A stretch of DNA of 64,000 bases from Blastomyces gilchristii SLH14081 (lineage: Eukaryota; Ascomycota; Eurotiomycetes; Onygenales; Ajellomycetaceae): assembly GCF_000003855.2 (NCBI RefSeq), contig NW_003101676.1, forward strand, positions 1,300,720 through 1,364,719, given 5' to 3'. Below are positions 12,213 to 24,725 of the stretch, piece after piece. Made by a program: the position numbers and the translations under genes. The notes beneath the pieces are model-generated. The model searched no databases. It was not told the origin of the DNA and saw only the letters and a list, made by a program, of their open reading frames with translations. Position 1 is the first letter of the stretch; each line of letters starts with the position of its first letter.

Positions 12213-12470
12213 TGTAAGAATAAGTGCTTGCAGGCAATTATTTGAGTGTTTGCAGCTTGGTGTGATGTATACTGTTAACTACTAGAAGTATTCACAGTAG
12301 AAAGATAAAATGTAGAGATCAAATGTATAATAGCATTCAAGCTGAGTTGTGAATAGTATTCGCGAACTTCAGTCTATATAGTTGTGTGTAGTCAAGGGCT
12401 GCTAACTCTATTGATTACATAAGAGATAGTAATAGAGATAAAGAATCTACAAGAAGCAGGATTTCTTACA
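12213..12470 (-). repeat. 3' LTR of chromovirus-type element
   Basis: It is 258 bp, with inverted ends TGTAAGAA and TTCTTACA. It pairs with 19211-19468, and the differences are mainly transitions. Confidence 0.92.
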
Positions 12471-12471
12471 T

Positions 12472-12485
12472 ACTCTTTCCTCTCT
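12472..12485 (-). promoter_or_regulatory. Polypurine tract of chromovirus-type element
   Basis: On the minus strand AGAGAGGAAAGAG lies directly upstream of the 3' LTR, as expected for plus-strand priming. Confidence 0.65.
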
Positions 12486-14459
12486 AAGACTTCATTTATG
12501 AAGTCTTTCACTGAGTGACTTCATAGAATCAGCTCAGCACTGCAGTGATACTCACTAAAAATTCTTCACATCTATAAAAAAAATCTCAGTGAGAAAAAAT
12601 CCCTTATTACTATGAAGAGAAAAGAGTCTGTCACTCAGTTTCTTATTTTATAAGGTTCTTTGTAATCTACAGATTCTTCTCTGACTATTATACAGATTTA
12701 TCTCACATCTTTCATATAGAAGAGTTCTGATTGACTCTTAATCATTTTCATGAGATTCTTGTGTGACTATTATATAAATTCATCTCATAGATGAATCACT
12801 CTCTGTGAGATTATTCTTATCAAAGAGAAGTATTCATGAGTTAATCTTTCACTCATTCTTATAAATCATTGTTCTTTGATACTGTAGAATTGTGAGAAAT
12901 TTTTCATTCTTTCATCAACTCTGTAGAATTGTAGAATCAAGATATCTGCAGTCTGCAATCACTCTTTATAATTATATAGAAAGATTCAGATCTGTAATTC
13001 ATAATCACTCTTTATTTACTAGAGTCATCTGACTATTCTGCAGAATCACTCACAGTGTAAGTAAATCTCTCTAGAGTAGTATAAATATTTCAGATCTGTC
13101 TGCAGAATCTCATCTTCTTTTCTCTTTTTTTATAACAGCTCTCATTCTCATAATCTGTGAGTATTCTCATTCATCTATAAAGTGTTTTCACTCAGATGAT
13201 AGAGAGAGAGTCTTTCTAACAATATTTATATATTGATTCAAGAACTTCTCAAGAATAAAAAAATTTCTCAATTTCAATATCTTTATAAATAATGTCTGAC
13301 TGTCACTGAGCTTCTTATAAGTGTTTCTGTGACTTCTCTAATCACTTTTTATCAGCTGATAAAGTAGAGACATCACTGCTCACAACAGTGTCTTCATTCT
13401 TTCCAGCTCTGTCACTGCACTCAATCTTCAGACCAGCAGTTAATTTCATGCCTTTCTCAGACCAGCTTCTGACTTCAAGCAGTACAGTCTCACTCTTTGC
13501 TGTAAGTCTCTTCATAAGTAATTTCTTACAGATTCTAGCTGATAGTTCTTATAAAGCTCTCAGTATTATCAGTGTCTTCTGCAGTTCTGCAGATCTATAA
13601 TCATTCTCTTTCTACTCACACAATCTCTGACCAGATATATGCAAATATGCCTAGGTTCTCTATCAATGATTCTTGCACTGCAGTGCATTTTCACAATCTT
13701 ATTATCAATGAGAGATGAGTTCTCAGATACTTATAAAATTCAGATAATCAAGATAATATAAATGTTATGAATTTATAATGAGAGTTAATCTGAGCAGATG
13801 AGCTCTCTCTCTGTGTCTTAATTATTTTCAGGCTGAATACTTCAGTATAACTGAGGAAGTGAATACAGTTTTGTAAGAAATATCTGATCATATGTATAGA
13901 CAGCCAGCTCTCAAGACTCTGTTACAACTGTATATAGTCTGATATTTAGCTTCTCTGAAGTCTGTGCATTTCTGACAGTCTTTGTGTCAAATACAATAAT
14001 TGTCTGTATCACAGATATGATACTCTCTGCTTCTTTGAAGAAGAAAATTGATAGTTATGAGAGAATTAAGTGTTATAGATATTAAGAATGTAAGTATGAG
14101 TTTTCTTTGTTTTTTCTTTATTAATCTCTAAATTATGTTCACAGTTCTGTTTCTATTTTCTTATTTTTTAACTTTAATAAGAACATGATTTCTTCTTTTC
14201 TTTGTATACACTGCAGACTGTTCATCTCAGTAGAAACTTATTATCTTATAGACTAGAGTTTATAAATAACAGTGTTAATATCTTTATCACAATCAGATTC
14301 TTAGTAAAGATCACATTATTCTGACTTATCAGAATTCATAGTATGAAAGTTATGTCTCAGCTTCTATAGATATCTTATCTACTCAGATAATTCTTAAGTG
14401 AACTTATTCATCTTATCAGAATATTCTTATTACTGAATCTTAAATCAGAGCTTGTAATC

Positions 14460-14657
14460 TTACTTCTCTGAGTTAATAATCTCTTTGATCTGATATTCTC
14501 TTTCACTCTCTAGTATTTTATAAATAGAATGATGAGTCACAGAGTTCTCTTCTAAGAATTTCTTATATTCACAAAGTAAAGAGATATGAAAAATATTATA
14601 TATCTGTAACTCAGATAACAGTTTCAATCTATAGAACTGTGAGTTAATTTTCTTCAT
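14460..14657 (-). pseudogene. Integrase C-terminal/chromodomain fragment
   Basis: This 65-codon frame contains IFHISLLCEYK, then HSIYKILESEREYQIKEIIN. The first matches the FHVSLLxPY motif at the end of Ty3/Gypsy integrases. The second matches the start of a chromodomain (EYEVEEILDSR), which places the element among chromoviruses. In that group the chromodomain directs integration to heterochromatin; the function is known for the group and was not tested here. Confidence 0.7.
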
Positions 14658-15155
14658 AATCTTATAAGACTCTGTCTGTAAGAGATTCAGCTTCTTACTA
14701 GATCTCTGTATAATAATATTTTCTAGACTTAGTCAGACTCTATTATCTTTCTTAAAACTCTTTTTAATATGCTTAAAGTTATAGTATCTCTTCTGATACT
14801 TTTAAGTCTTTCTCAAGAATTTATAAGCTTTCTCTCAGATATTCTGAATTCTCTCAGCCTGTTCACAGACATCACCACACTCTATAGTATACTTTTATAA
14901 ATTTATCAAGATTATCTGTGAATAAGTCTTAGTAAGTATCTTAAAGAGAGTTTTATCTATACTGATATGCTTTGAGTTATTATATATGAACTCTGTAAGT
15001 GATAATTAATACACTCAGTCATTCTGATTATAATTAACAAAGCACTGCAGATACTGTTTTAATATACTTATCAGACATTCTATCTGATTATCTATCTATT
15101 GATGAAAAGTCATACTTAGATCTTATAAGATCTTCAGTATAGTTATCAGATCAGA

Positions 15156-15386
15156 TCAGAACTTCTCTGTGAAGATTGATTCTCTGTCTGAGATAATATT
15201 CACAGACAACTCATACAATTGAATTATATCACAGATAAAGATATAAGTCAAATTCTTTGACTTCAAGTTCTTATAAGTGAGTATAAAGTGTGTTATCTTG
15301 ATAAAGTAATTCACTATCATCAGTACACTGTCAAAGCAGATATTATATATATTCTTACTTTCAGAGAGACTTATAAGAGCATTCAT
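15156..15386 (-). pseudogene. Integrase core fragment of chromovirus
   Basis: The frame contains ITHFILTYKNLKS, then NIISDRESIFTEKF. These correspond to the integrase core words MTHFIPTxK and xIVSDRGSxFTSxF, where the aspartate of SDR is catalytic. The flanking reading frame is interrupted by stops. Confidence 0.72.
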
Positions 15387-16406
15387 TTCTAGCTATTTTC
15401 AAGGTTTCTGTGAAATGAGTAGAGAAGTAAGTTCTTTATATAATCTGAATCACACTACCTGTGAACTCTGATAAATAGTATAAGAATTCACTATCTTCTT
15501 CACAAGTTCTCACATCTTTAGTCAGAAGTATTTTCTTATGAGTAACTCATGAGTTCTAGTATCTGTAAAATGACTCACTAGAGAAGAGTTATGATATCTT
15601 TTAATAAGTTCTATGCATAGAAACTTATTTATAGATATATAAATTCAGCTCTCTCTTTATAAGAGATTATTTAAGTCTCTTTAATTCTTTATTTCTGCAG
15701 AATTAATCTCTGCTGTGAGCAGTTTCTGAATATACTGAGTATATTCATTCTTCAGTTACAGTTCAGACAATCTGAATAAAAGATCTTATAAAGACTTATA
15801 CTCTGTTTCTTCTTATATCAGATCTTTCACAGTGCTTCTCAAAGCTTACAAACTCTTCAGATTATAGATACTCTCTTCAAGAATTCTCACAGAGATTTTC
15901 AGAGTGTTAACTCTCAGTGTTATAGAGAGTAGTTATACAGACTTCTTCTCTTTCTTCTCTCTCTTCTCTTATAAGAAATTAAGAGACTCTTCAGTCAATC
16001 TCTTTATAACACTCAGTCTAAGCATCTTATAAAGCTTTTCTATCTTCTCTAGTCTCTCTGTATCTGTTATTCTGATCTTCTTAATATAGTCTGATCTGTA
16101 AGAGAGTTCATCTGCTGAGTTCTTAGTTCTCTTAATATATTCTATCTTGAATCAGAACTCACTCAGTCTCTGAGCTCAGTGAATCTGTCATTGTAAGAGT
16201 TTCTTGATTAAAGTAAACTATTATAAGCTGTTATAATCAGTTCTAATAGTAATCACTGTTACAAGGCTCTCAAAGTAGTGATATCAGTGATAGAAGAATT
16301 TCACTATTATAAGAAGCTTCTGATCATGAATATCATAGTTAATCTCTACAGATTGCATCTTTCATAAGAAAAAGATTACTGAAACTCAGTTCTTATTTGA
16401 CTATAG

Positions 16407-16589
16407 TTACAAGACTATTTCTGAAATTATAAAGAAAAAGACATCTGTCTTCAATCTAATTAAGAGTAAGAAATCAAAGTGAAATAGTATCACTATATCT
16501 GTAAATATCTGTTTTAATCTTATAAAGACTCTGTAAGCTTCTGAGATAAGAAAGTTCTTATAATTCTTTCTTCTTAACAATCTTTTCAT
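16407..16589 (-). pseudogene. RNase H fragment of chromovirus
   Basis: The frame reads AYRVFIRLKQIFTDIVILFHFDFLLLIRLKTD in sense. It matches the start of Ty3/Gypsy RNase H (AFxxLKxxFTxAPxLxHFDPxxPIxLETDAS). The catalytic Asp of ETD is kept in the KTD segment. Confidence 0.65.
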
Positions 16590-16739
16590 TCTTCATTTAT
16601 AGAATGACTTCTTCTTGTTTTCACTCTTCAGCATGTCTGTAAGAGTTAAGAAGATTCTCATGAATATAAAGATAAACTGTCTATAGAAATTCATAAAGCT
16701 CAGAAAGATCTGAATCTCATGAATACTAGTTAACTTTAG

Positions 16740-17057
16740 TTATAATAGAATAGTCTCAATCTGTGAAGATTTCATCTGAATATCATCTGCAGTAATTACA
16801 TATTCTAGGAAATTAATCTGATAGATACTGAAGTTATACTTTATAAGCTTAATATACAGTTCTGTCTCATCTAAGATCTTTAACATACTTTGTACATGCT
16901 CAGTGTGTTCTTTCTTCTTTATAAAGTACATTATCACATTATTCAGATATACTATTATGAAGATATTTAGATATATATGAAGTATTTTATTAATGAAAGA
17001 CTGAAATACTACAGAAGTATTAGTCAAATTAAAAGATATTACTAGATATTCAAACAA
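16740..17057 (-). pseudogene. Reverse transcriptase fragment of chromovirus
   Basis: The frame reads MFEYLVISFNLTNTSVVFQS, then IVYLNNVIMY. It corresponds to the FGLTNAPATFQ and VYLDDILIYS motifs of Ty3/Gypsy RT. The catalytic Asp-Asp pair is now Asn-Asn (GAT to AAT twice), consistent with G-to-A mutation, so the protein would be inactive even where the frame is open. Confidence 0.8.
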
Positions 17058-19210
17058 TCTCAGTGTAGTTTTAAAGACAGTCTTTCATTCATTTTCAGAT
17101 TATATTCACAGTTATGTATATACATTGATTATATTTAGTTATGTGAATATAACAGCTTCTGTGAGATGATTAATCACATTCTCAATCAGAGATAGAGAGT
17201 AGTAACTCTTTATTATCTTGAAGTTCAGATTATAGTAATCTATACACAATCTGAGATCTTCATTCTTCTTCTTTATAAATATTACAGAGACTTTCACAGA
17301 GATCTGTAAAGATTAAATAAAGTCATTCTTCAGATTCTTCTTTACATAGGCCTGTAAGACCTCTGTCTTATAATGAAAGAGCTTATAGATTGATTCTCAG
17401 AAGAGTTTCTACTCTTCTATTAAATTTATTATCAGATTCTTCTCATAGTAAGAAGAAAGCTCAGCTGTCTTTACTAAGCTAAATATCTCTGTGAGATCTC
17501 AGTATTTCTCTAGTATCTGAAGCTCAGTTTTTATAACTGTGAAGTTCTCAGACATTTATAAAGTTATTATATAGATAGACTTATCTTCTCTAATTAACTC
17601 TGCAGTATTAACTGATTCTATCTCTGTAAGTAAGTTTATCAACACTGATTAAAAGTATAAACCTGACTCACAGACAGCTATATGTGAATTATGTCTTTAA
17701 AGTCATATAAGTTCTAAGTATATATCATCTGTGATATCTGTGATAATCACAGTTTCTGTAAATCTTCTTCAGATTCTGAAGAGATCTTATAATTCAAAGA
17801 TAACTCTTATAAGTCTCTCAGCTCTCAGATCTGAGTTCTTGCATTCTGCTTATTATAAGAGCAGATTTTCAGTTTTCATCACTCAGCTTATTCACTCTGT
17901 AAGCTTTAGAGACACTACAGTAATCTGAGATTCTGAGTTTATTAATACTTTTTATACTTACAGAGCAGCAGTACTGTGATATAGTCTCTTTTCATAAGTA
18001 AGTATTTTCATTAAGAGAGTAACAGATTCAGATGTTAACTTCAAGACTCTTAAGAAGACTGTTACTGACTCTGTTCATGACTTCTTAAATTTCTATTTTA
18101 ATTTATTCAGACAGTTTATATAAAGATGTTCTGATTTAGAATAGATAAAGCAGAGATTCTTTTTCTTAATCTCTCTATTATACACTCTATTCATAGAAGC
18201 TTGTGAAGCTCTCTCTCTCTGCTTAGTAGTCAGATATGAATCTCTCTATATCTTATTATCTTTCTCTGATAAATCTGTTCTCTGTTGTTCTGACTCTTAC
18301 AGAGCTAGTCAGTAATTCACTCTCTACAGATCTGTGACTCTCACAGTGATCTATAAGTAATGAATAAGAGTCATCAGTTTCTTCAGAGTCAAGAGCTTAG
18401 AGTCTTACTCAATAAGCTTGTTTTATATATCTTTATTCAGTCTCTTTATAAATATCATTATTCAGGTCTTGTTTCAGAACTCTGTTTTCACAGATCTCAA
18501 TTCATATCATAATTTTATAAAGTGCTGTAAGTAGTCTTCATCAGATTTCTCATCTCTTTTTCTAATATTGATAATTACAGCTCAGATGTTCTCTGTTTAG
18601 CTTGTAAAGTATCTTAACTTATTCTCTAGATAGATCTTAAGAACAGATCAGTGAGATCTCTTATAATTATTTTCTAGATAATTCAGCTAGTTCTTGACTT
18701 TAGTGTAGTAGAGATCTGTTATTATATAGATAATAGCTTCTTCATCTTTCATATCACACAGCTGAGCTTGTAAGTCAATTTCAAATATAAACTTATAAAA
18801 GCTTTTATAGATTGTAGTTCAGTAAGTGATCTTAAGTGATTGTAACTTAAGAAAGTTTCTTTTTAATTCATAAGTATCTCTGAAGATCATGTCTAGAGAC
18901 TTGATTTAAAAGTGTTTACAGACAGTAAGCATTTCTTATAGAAAAATAGCTTGATTCTGTAAGAGATACTCAAGAATGTTCTTCACTGAGATGAGTTTAT
19001 TTGTGAATTTGAAGAGTTTCTCTGTCACAGATGTAGAGAATGATATCTTATAAGTAATTAATAAGTTCTCTGAGACTTCTTTTATAAGAGTTATTCATAA
19101 TTCAGATGACTGCTTCTGAGTGTCTGCAGTAGAGTTTGCAGAGATTGAAGTATATGAGTTTCTAGTTCTTTCAGTTATAATGAGTGATTGCTGACTGACT
19201 GAGCTTGAAA

Positions 19211-19468
19211 TATAAGAATAAGTACTCACAGACAATTATTCAGATATTTACAGCTTGACATGATATATACTGTTAACTACTAGAAGTATTCACAGTAGAA
19301 AGATAAAATGTAGAAGTCAAATGTATAATAGCATTTAAGCTGAGTTGTGAATAGTATTCACGAACTTCAGTCTATATAGTTGTGTGTAGCCAAGAGCTGC
19401 TAACTCTATTGATTACATGAGAGATAGGAATAGAGGTAAAGAATTCACAAGGAGCGGGATTTCTTACA
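19211..19468 (-). repeat. 5' LTR of chromovirus-type element
   Basis: It is 258 bp long, the same as the partner at 12213-12470. It starts TATAAGAATAAG where the partner has TGTAAGAATAAG (one G-to-A change in the terminal dinucleotide). Confidence 0.9.
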
Positions 19469-19473
19469 CATCT

Positions 19474-19960
19474 TCAAAGTCTGAATTAACTTTAACTTTG
19501 AAACATGATCAAATGCTTCTTTTATATCAATAAAAACTGCAGTTGAGACCAGATCTTCATGCTTTATTATTTGAATATCATGAACAACTGAGAGAACAGT
19601 GTCAATTGCAGAACATTATTTTCTATCTCTCATTTATTCACTGAATAAAAGAGAGTTATTAATAGAGCTTATAAAAGATAGTTGAGTAGCTATTATCTTT
19701 TTCAAAACCTTTTCTAGACAGTTTAATAGAGATATTACTCTATATGACTTAGAAATTGAAGTTTTTCTATTAGGTTTTGCAAGAATCACTTCAGTGACTT
19801 CTTTCCAGCATTCAGAATGATATTCATTTTTCAAGAGATTGAAAAAGAGCTCAAAATACTCATTCTTTAAGTAGAAATATGTATTTTGAATAATCAAGTG
19901 ATTAATTGAATCAGGCCCTGCAGCAGCTTTAACTGAACTTGAGAAGATAGCTGACTCTAA
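19474..19960 (-). pseudogene. LINE reverse transcriptase, N-terminal half, copy B
   Basis: The open part (19634-19897) contains ECWKEVTEVILAKPNRKTS, then YRVISLLNCLEKVLKKIIA. These match RT motifs 1-2 of non-LTR elements (W..A..V.I.KP.K.....YRPISLL..LGKVLEKIIA). The RT continues at 12207 beyond the chromovirus. Confidence 0.8.
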
Positions 19961-20299
19961 TTCATCTTATGTAAGATCAGATCATTCACAGTCATTTTCA
20001 TTAATGTAGTTAAGAAGTGATATATTCTCTTTCTCTAAATCTGAATCTGATGAGTTTTGAAAGAGAATTCTCATAAAAGCTTGATATTTTTTCTCAAAAG
20101 AGTTTGCTGTATATGATTTATTCTGAAACTCATATTCTAAGGCTGAAAGTTTTGCTACACTTCTTGTTTTAGTATAGTTAAAAGCTTTAAAAACTTCCTT
20201 TTCTTATGCTTCTTCAAGAAATTTATTCCAGTAGTCTGTTTTAGCTCTTTTAATATCTGAAAAATATTCATTTCTGACAGCTTTAAACTCTTTATCAGA

Positions 20300-21110
20300 T
20301 ATTACATTGTTCTTTCAATCTCTTCTGACAGTAGCTAATTCTTTTCTTTTAGATGAGATATTCTCATTTCATCAAGGTTTTGAATACTCAGAAGATTTTC
20401 TCTTTAAAATATTATCTCTAACACTTGTTAGAATAATAGATGTAATAAGCTTCACTCTATTCTCAAGCATTTCATTTGAGATATCTTGACCAGAATTTCA
20501 ATATAGCTCACTCTATCTTTCAGATTTTAACAGGTTTATACTTTCTTCAACTGCTTTTCAATCAGCTTTTTCAAAGTTAAACTGATTAGAGAGAAGAGAG
20601 TTTTCACTTATTTATTTTTCACTCAGTTCAATGTCAAATTGAATAATCTTATGACCTGATCTTAATGTCTCATTTGAATTAATAAATCAGTTTACAAGTC
20701 TTTTTTTCATTAGATTTTATGATATGAAGATTAGATCTATAATAGATTTCTGTTTCATGTCTTTTCTAAAGAATGTTTATTGATCAGACTTATTAACTAA
20801 ATCTATTGAATGCTCAAAGATTCATTTAATCAGATTATCAGCTCTTACTGCTCTCTTGCATTCTGAATTTCATCAGAGATGATATGCATTGAAATCTCCT
20901 GCAATTATAGAGTTTCTTAATGAAGTGATGTTCAGAAATTCTCTATCAATTGTTCAGATATTGTTATTTTTCTTCAATGACTTTTTATTATAGATATTTA
21001 TGAGCTGTATAGTATCAAACTCATTTTCTTTATCTATAATATCACTCACTAGAATATCAGAGTCAGACATGATATCAAATCTTAGATTAAATTAATATCT
21101 TGATCTCTTT
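20300..21110 (-). pseudogene. LINE endonuclease domain, copy B
   Basis: The minus strand contains RFDIMSDSDILVSDI, IQLINIYN, REFLNITSLRNSIIAGDFNA and YHLW. GDFNAxH carries the catalytic Asp and Asn of apurinic-type LINE endonucleases. The domain precedes RT, as in Tad1-like ORF2, and the reading frame is broken by stops. Copy A has the same text at about 5800-6500, interrupted by the solo LTR. Confidence 0.7.
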
Positions 21111-21559
21111 CTTTCATAGATCACTACTCTTGACTTTATTTCAGACTTTTGAGATAGAAAGCAGTAGTAGCTTGAATGAGTAATGACATATTCTTGCTCA
21201 GCATCAAAATTCAGCTTCTGAAGCAGTATAAAATCAACTTTTTATTCAAATGCAATTTGAAGACAAGAATAAATGCAATTTAAGTTTCTATTCATATTAT
21301 TTTGAATAAATGTGATTTTTAAAGAGTTTTTAAACTTTTTTTATTGTTTTTATTGTATATTTATACTAAAAGAGAGTAGAGTAGAATCTAATCACTATCA
21401 TCAGATAGTAGATTATAACTATTCTGAAAAGTAGAAATCTCAACTGCTTGTATTATATCTAGTTTATTATCAGAGTTATTTCTCAATTCTCTAATCTTAA
21501 CAGGAGTTTAAGAATTCAAATTCTGTTTACATTTAGCTGGAGAATTGAAGTTTGAAGAT

Positions 21560-22989
21560 TTAGATAGTTGAGAGTTTCTTCTTTTTAAGCTTACAGTTGT
21601 GAGTTTACTGACTTGACTATTCTCTTCAGTTCTAGATTTATTTTAAGCTTCATCTTTTCTTCAGTTCTTTTAAGTTCTTGAAGTAAATATACATTCTTTT
21701 GAGCTAGATGCATGTTTTTCTTTGCAATTAGAGCATTTAAGTATAGTGTGTTAATATATTTCATCTCTTTTTGAGCATGTTTCATATTTATACTCACTAG
21801 TTTTATGATCTCTGGCACAGAATGCACATTTTGAGTCTCTAAAACAGGAGATTACAAAGTGTTCATATCTTTGACAGTTTGAACACTGTGTTTGAGCTTT
21901 GATATTCATTCTTGAGTCTTTGTATTCATGAACTCTCATTTTCAAATCTGCTACTCTTACTTCAGAGATCTTTGACTGTTCAAGTGTTTTTATATATACT
22001 AGAACAGAGACATTTCTTCTGCTTTATCTGAACTCAATTGAATTTAGTCACACAGGCTCTTTTCTCAGTTGAATAGAGTTGTATTCTTCTAATTCATTTT
22101 TGAGAAGTAGTATTCCTTCTTCACAGTCAAAAATTTCAACTGAAATATTATGAAGAATGAATTTGTCTCACTTTTCATCTCTCTTAGATAGAATTATTAT
22201 GTTTAACAAAGATTCTACTGCTGATTTTCAGAGATTCTCATTCTGAATAAGGAATTCTGCACTGAATTCAGACATTGTAGTCAGAATGATGAAGTTTTCA
22301 AAGAGAAATGACTCAATTGAAGTTATAACTAGTTTTTGAACTTCAATATCAGTTATTAACTGAGAAAAGAACTGCTGATTAATTTCATTTCTGAGTCTGA
22401 AAATGAGATTTGAGTTTAGCTTGTTTCTTTATAAGATATTCTGATTTGAGACTTTGAGAATAAGTCTTCTATTTCTGAAGATTTGAAAGTTTTTCTTCTT
22501 TTACAATTTTTTCTTCACTTTTCTATAAATAGAAGTATGAGTATTATTCTTCTCAGTTTTCTCAGAATTTTAAGCAGATTTTGAGATAGTAGATTTAGAG
22601 ACAGCAGATTCAGCTGTTTAAGCATATGTTTTCTTCTAATTCAAAGAAGAAGAAGAAGTAGAAAAAGAGAAAGAAGAGCAAGATAAGAAGTCAGTGATTG
22701 TACTAGAAATTTTCAATGTTTTTTGAACTGTATTTGAAATTCCAAGTTTGAACTTGATTATCTTCTGTAGTTGTCTAGCCTGAGTATGAAGAATTAATAG
22801 AATTTCTTCATTCATCTCACTCAGACACTGCTTTTCAGGAATCTTACTTACTTTTTCAAGTTTCTATATTTCAAGAACTTGTTATTTCTCTATTTCTTCT
22901 TTCTTTCTTCTCTTCAGAATTTCAATCTCAGAAATAGCATTTGAGAAAGCATCTTTTTTCATATCAACTGAGTGTATTTTTGAACTCAT
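21560..22989 (-). pseudogene. LINE ORF1 (gag-like, CCHC zinc knuckles)
   Basis: ORF1 can be followed from ATG at 22989 (MSSKIHSVDMKKDAFS) through a Lys/Glu-rich coiled-coil-like N-terminal part with several stops. At 21751-21945 a zinc-knuckle segment reads CSNCQRYEHFVISC, then CAFCARDHKTSEYKYETC. These are CCHC-type knuckles of a nucleic-acid-binding LINE ORF1 protein, and the second has a Tyr where a Cys is expected. The same text occurs in copy A near 7060-7230. The C-terminal end overlaps a shadow frame at 21591-21827. Confidence 0.72.
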
Positions 22990-24089
22990 TATTCTCACTC
23001 AATAAAAAGTTGATCAGACTGTTTCAATTGAGATATGTATTAAACTCTTTTGAAAAGTTGATTAGACTGTTTCAATTAAGAGGTTTCTAAGTCTGTTTTC
23101 AATTGAAAAGTTGGTCAGAGTATTTCAAAAGAAGAATAAAAGACTTTTGTGTATAAAACATCTGATTTTTTTCACACTAGTTCAGTAACTAGATTAGATT
23201 TTTGAAGAGAATCTAATAAACTAGAATTAATTTTTGAGATAAATCAATAAAATCTTTATAATCTCTTTCTTAAGATACAGTGAGAAAAAGTATGATATCA
23301 ATTGATAATAAATCAGATAATATAACAGTTTTTAAGAGAAAAACTGATAAAAAATAAATTAATTTTTTACAGAGAAATTGATTAAAACTATTCAATTTTA
23401 TTCTAAATCATTCAATTCTTCTCACATAACAAGTGTGTAACTCAAATCAGTTAATAAAGTGTGTAAAAAAGAATTAAGTATTAATGAAAGCTCTTCAGTC
23501 ACTGAAAAAGTAATTCTTATTTAAAAGAATATGAAATTATGACAGAAAATAACTCTGTTTTTAATTCTTTGTAAGAATATTATATAAAACTCAGAGAAAA
23601 ATATCTTACTTTTTTAAGAGAAGTAAAAAACTATTTCTAAGATCTTTTTTTTTCATTAACTGCTGTAGAAGAATGAGATAGAAACTGCTAAGATATATAC
23701 TACTATATATCTTCTATTAAGACTTTCTCTCTTCAGAGTCTTGATATTATAGAGAATATAAGTCTATTTCTATATAATAATATAAATATTGTCAGTGAGA
23801 TGTAGAGAAACTAGTTATTTATATCTCAAAATAGAAGACTTTATCAATGATTATATTAATACAGAGTTAATTCTTAAATTTAATAGAAATCTAGTATTAC
23901 TGTTCTTAATTTCTTACAGAATCTATTGAATATTAAGATATTAAAACTAGATTTAATATATCTTACTGTGCAGGAATCAAAGGCTCAGTCAGATCTTAAG
24001 ATATACTGAATTTATAATTATTAATATACTGTTAACTTGTTCTGTTAACTTATTATCTGCTAATTATGTATTGAATACTGTTACTAAGG

Positions 24090-24165
24090 TATCTTTTTGT
24101 ATTCTTCTGTCAGAGATGAGCCAGATTGAGAGAGATAGTATGAGAGTGAGACTTGATATTGATGT
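24090..24165 (-). repeat. LINE leader repeat unit 1
   Basis: This 76-bp block starts tatctttttgtattcttctg. It recurs 155 bp later with mainly transition differences. Confidence 0.8.
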
Positions 24166-24244
24166 CTAGATACACTGAAGACAGACTACAGAGATTACAC
24201 TTCAGAAGTATTTGTTAATTATATACTTGATATTATTACTGAGA

Positions 24245-24320
24245 TATCTTTTTGTATTTTTCTGCTGAAGATGAGTCAGATTGAGAAGGGTGATATGAGG
24301 GTGAGACTTGATGTTGATGT
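24245..24320 (-). repeat. LINE leader repeat unit 2
   Basis: This is the second copy of the 76-bp block (tatctttttgtatttttctg), with more G retained than unit 1. Confidence 0.8.
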
Positions 24321-24725
24321 TTTGAAACATCAAAGATGGACAGAGTTTTCATGAAGATCACTTCTCAGATATCTTCACAATTACAGATTGAGAATCTTCC
24401 AAAATCAAGAAGATTGGTGCATATGGCTAGGTCTCTTCATCTTACAATTTGTATGGTAATTTGGCCCGGGGTTGTGATGTGATAGGGGAGAACAGGGGAT
24501 AATCCCACACAGGAGTTTTAAACAATGTCTGGTTCATGTTTGGCTGGATAACTCCACCACCACACGGGGTATGCGGTCGGCGATGGGGTCAAAATGCTCA
24601 TATGATCGAGGGCTTTTCAATGAATCCATCAGCGGGTTCTTATTCGAAAAATCGAGCGAGTTCGTGGTGGAGCGGTTGTCTGTGATCAGTCTATTTACAG
24701 CTATGTATATATGTAATTGAAGAAG

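Larger units (their letters stand above)
12213..19468 (-). mobile_element. Complete Ty3/Gypsy chromovirus-type element, degraded, inserted in LINE B
   Basis: Two LTRs of exactly 258 bp (12213-12470, 19211-19468) begin TGTAAGAA (TATAAGAA in one copy) and end TTCTTACA. The 5-bp duplication catct lies at 12208-12212 and 19469-19473. LINE copy A shows the empty site near 4484. From 19210 downwards the minus strand holds gag remnants, RT at 16740-17057, RNase H at 16407-16589, integrase at 15156-15386 and a chromodomain-like end at 14460-14657. A polypurine tract adjoins the 3' LTR. About 2 kb without a recognisable domain separates the chromodomain from the 3' LTR. Confidence 0.93.
9771..24713 (-). 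mobile_element. Tad1-type LINE, copy B, near full length, degraded, with nested chromovirus
   Basis: This is a non-LTR element on the minus strand. Its 3' end (9771) is a TAA-type microsatellite after gaagaataataata. Its 5' end is at 24713. A 12-bp target-site duplication with one mismatch (taaatgaagaag 9759-9770; taattgaagaag 24714-24725) flanks it. Without the chromovirus (12213-19468) it is about 7.7 kb. From the 5' end it holds a 1.7-kb leader with a duplicated 76-bp block, ORF1 starting at 22989 with CCHC knuckles, then endonuclease, reverse transcriptase, RNase H and the C-terminal domain of ORF2. Stops are frequent in ORF2. Confidence 0.88.
22990..24713 (-). other. 5' leader of LINE B with a duplicated block and an unmutated 5' end
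   Basis: Between the ORF1 ATG and the 5' end of the LINE lie 1.7 kb without a supported frame. A 76-bp block repeats at 24090-24165 and 24245-24320 (period 155 bp; both contain gagacttgat and tatctttttgtatt). Repeated leader blocks act as promoters in some LINEs, which would be inference here. From about 24420 to 24700 the sequence changes to ordinary GC (ggcccggggttgtg, cggtcggcgatgggg) with no sign of C-to-T decay, unlike the rest of the element. Confidence 0.6.

Noticed and set aside
13388..13600. 70-codon plus frame inside the chromovirus
   Set aside because: The element codes on the minus strand. The frame is Ser/Phe/Leu-rich as expected from AT-rich decay.
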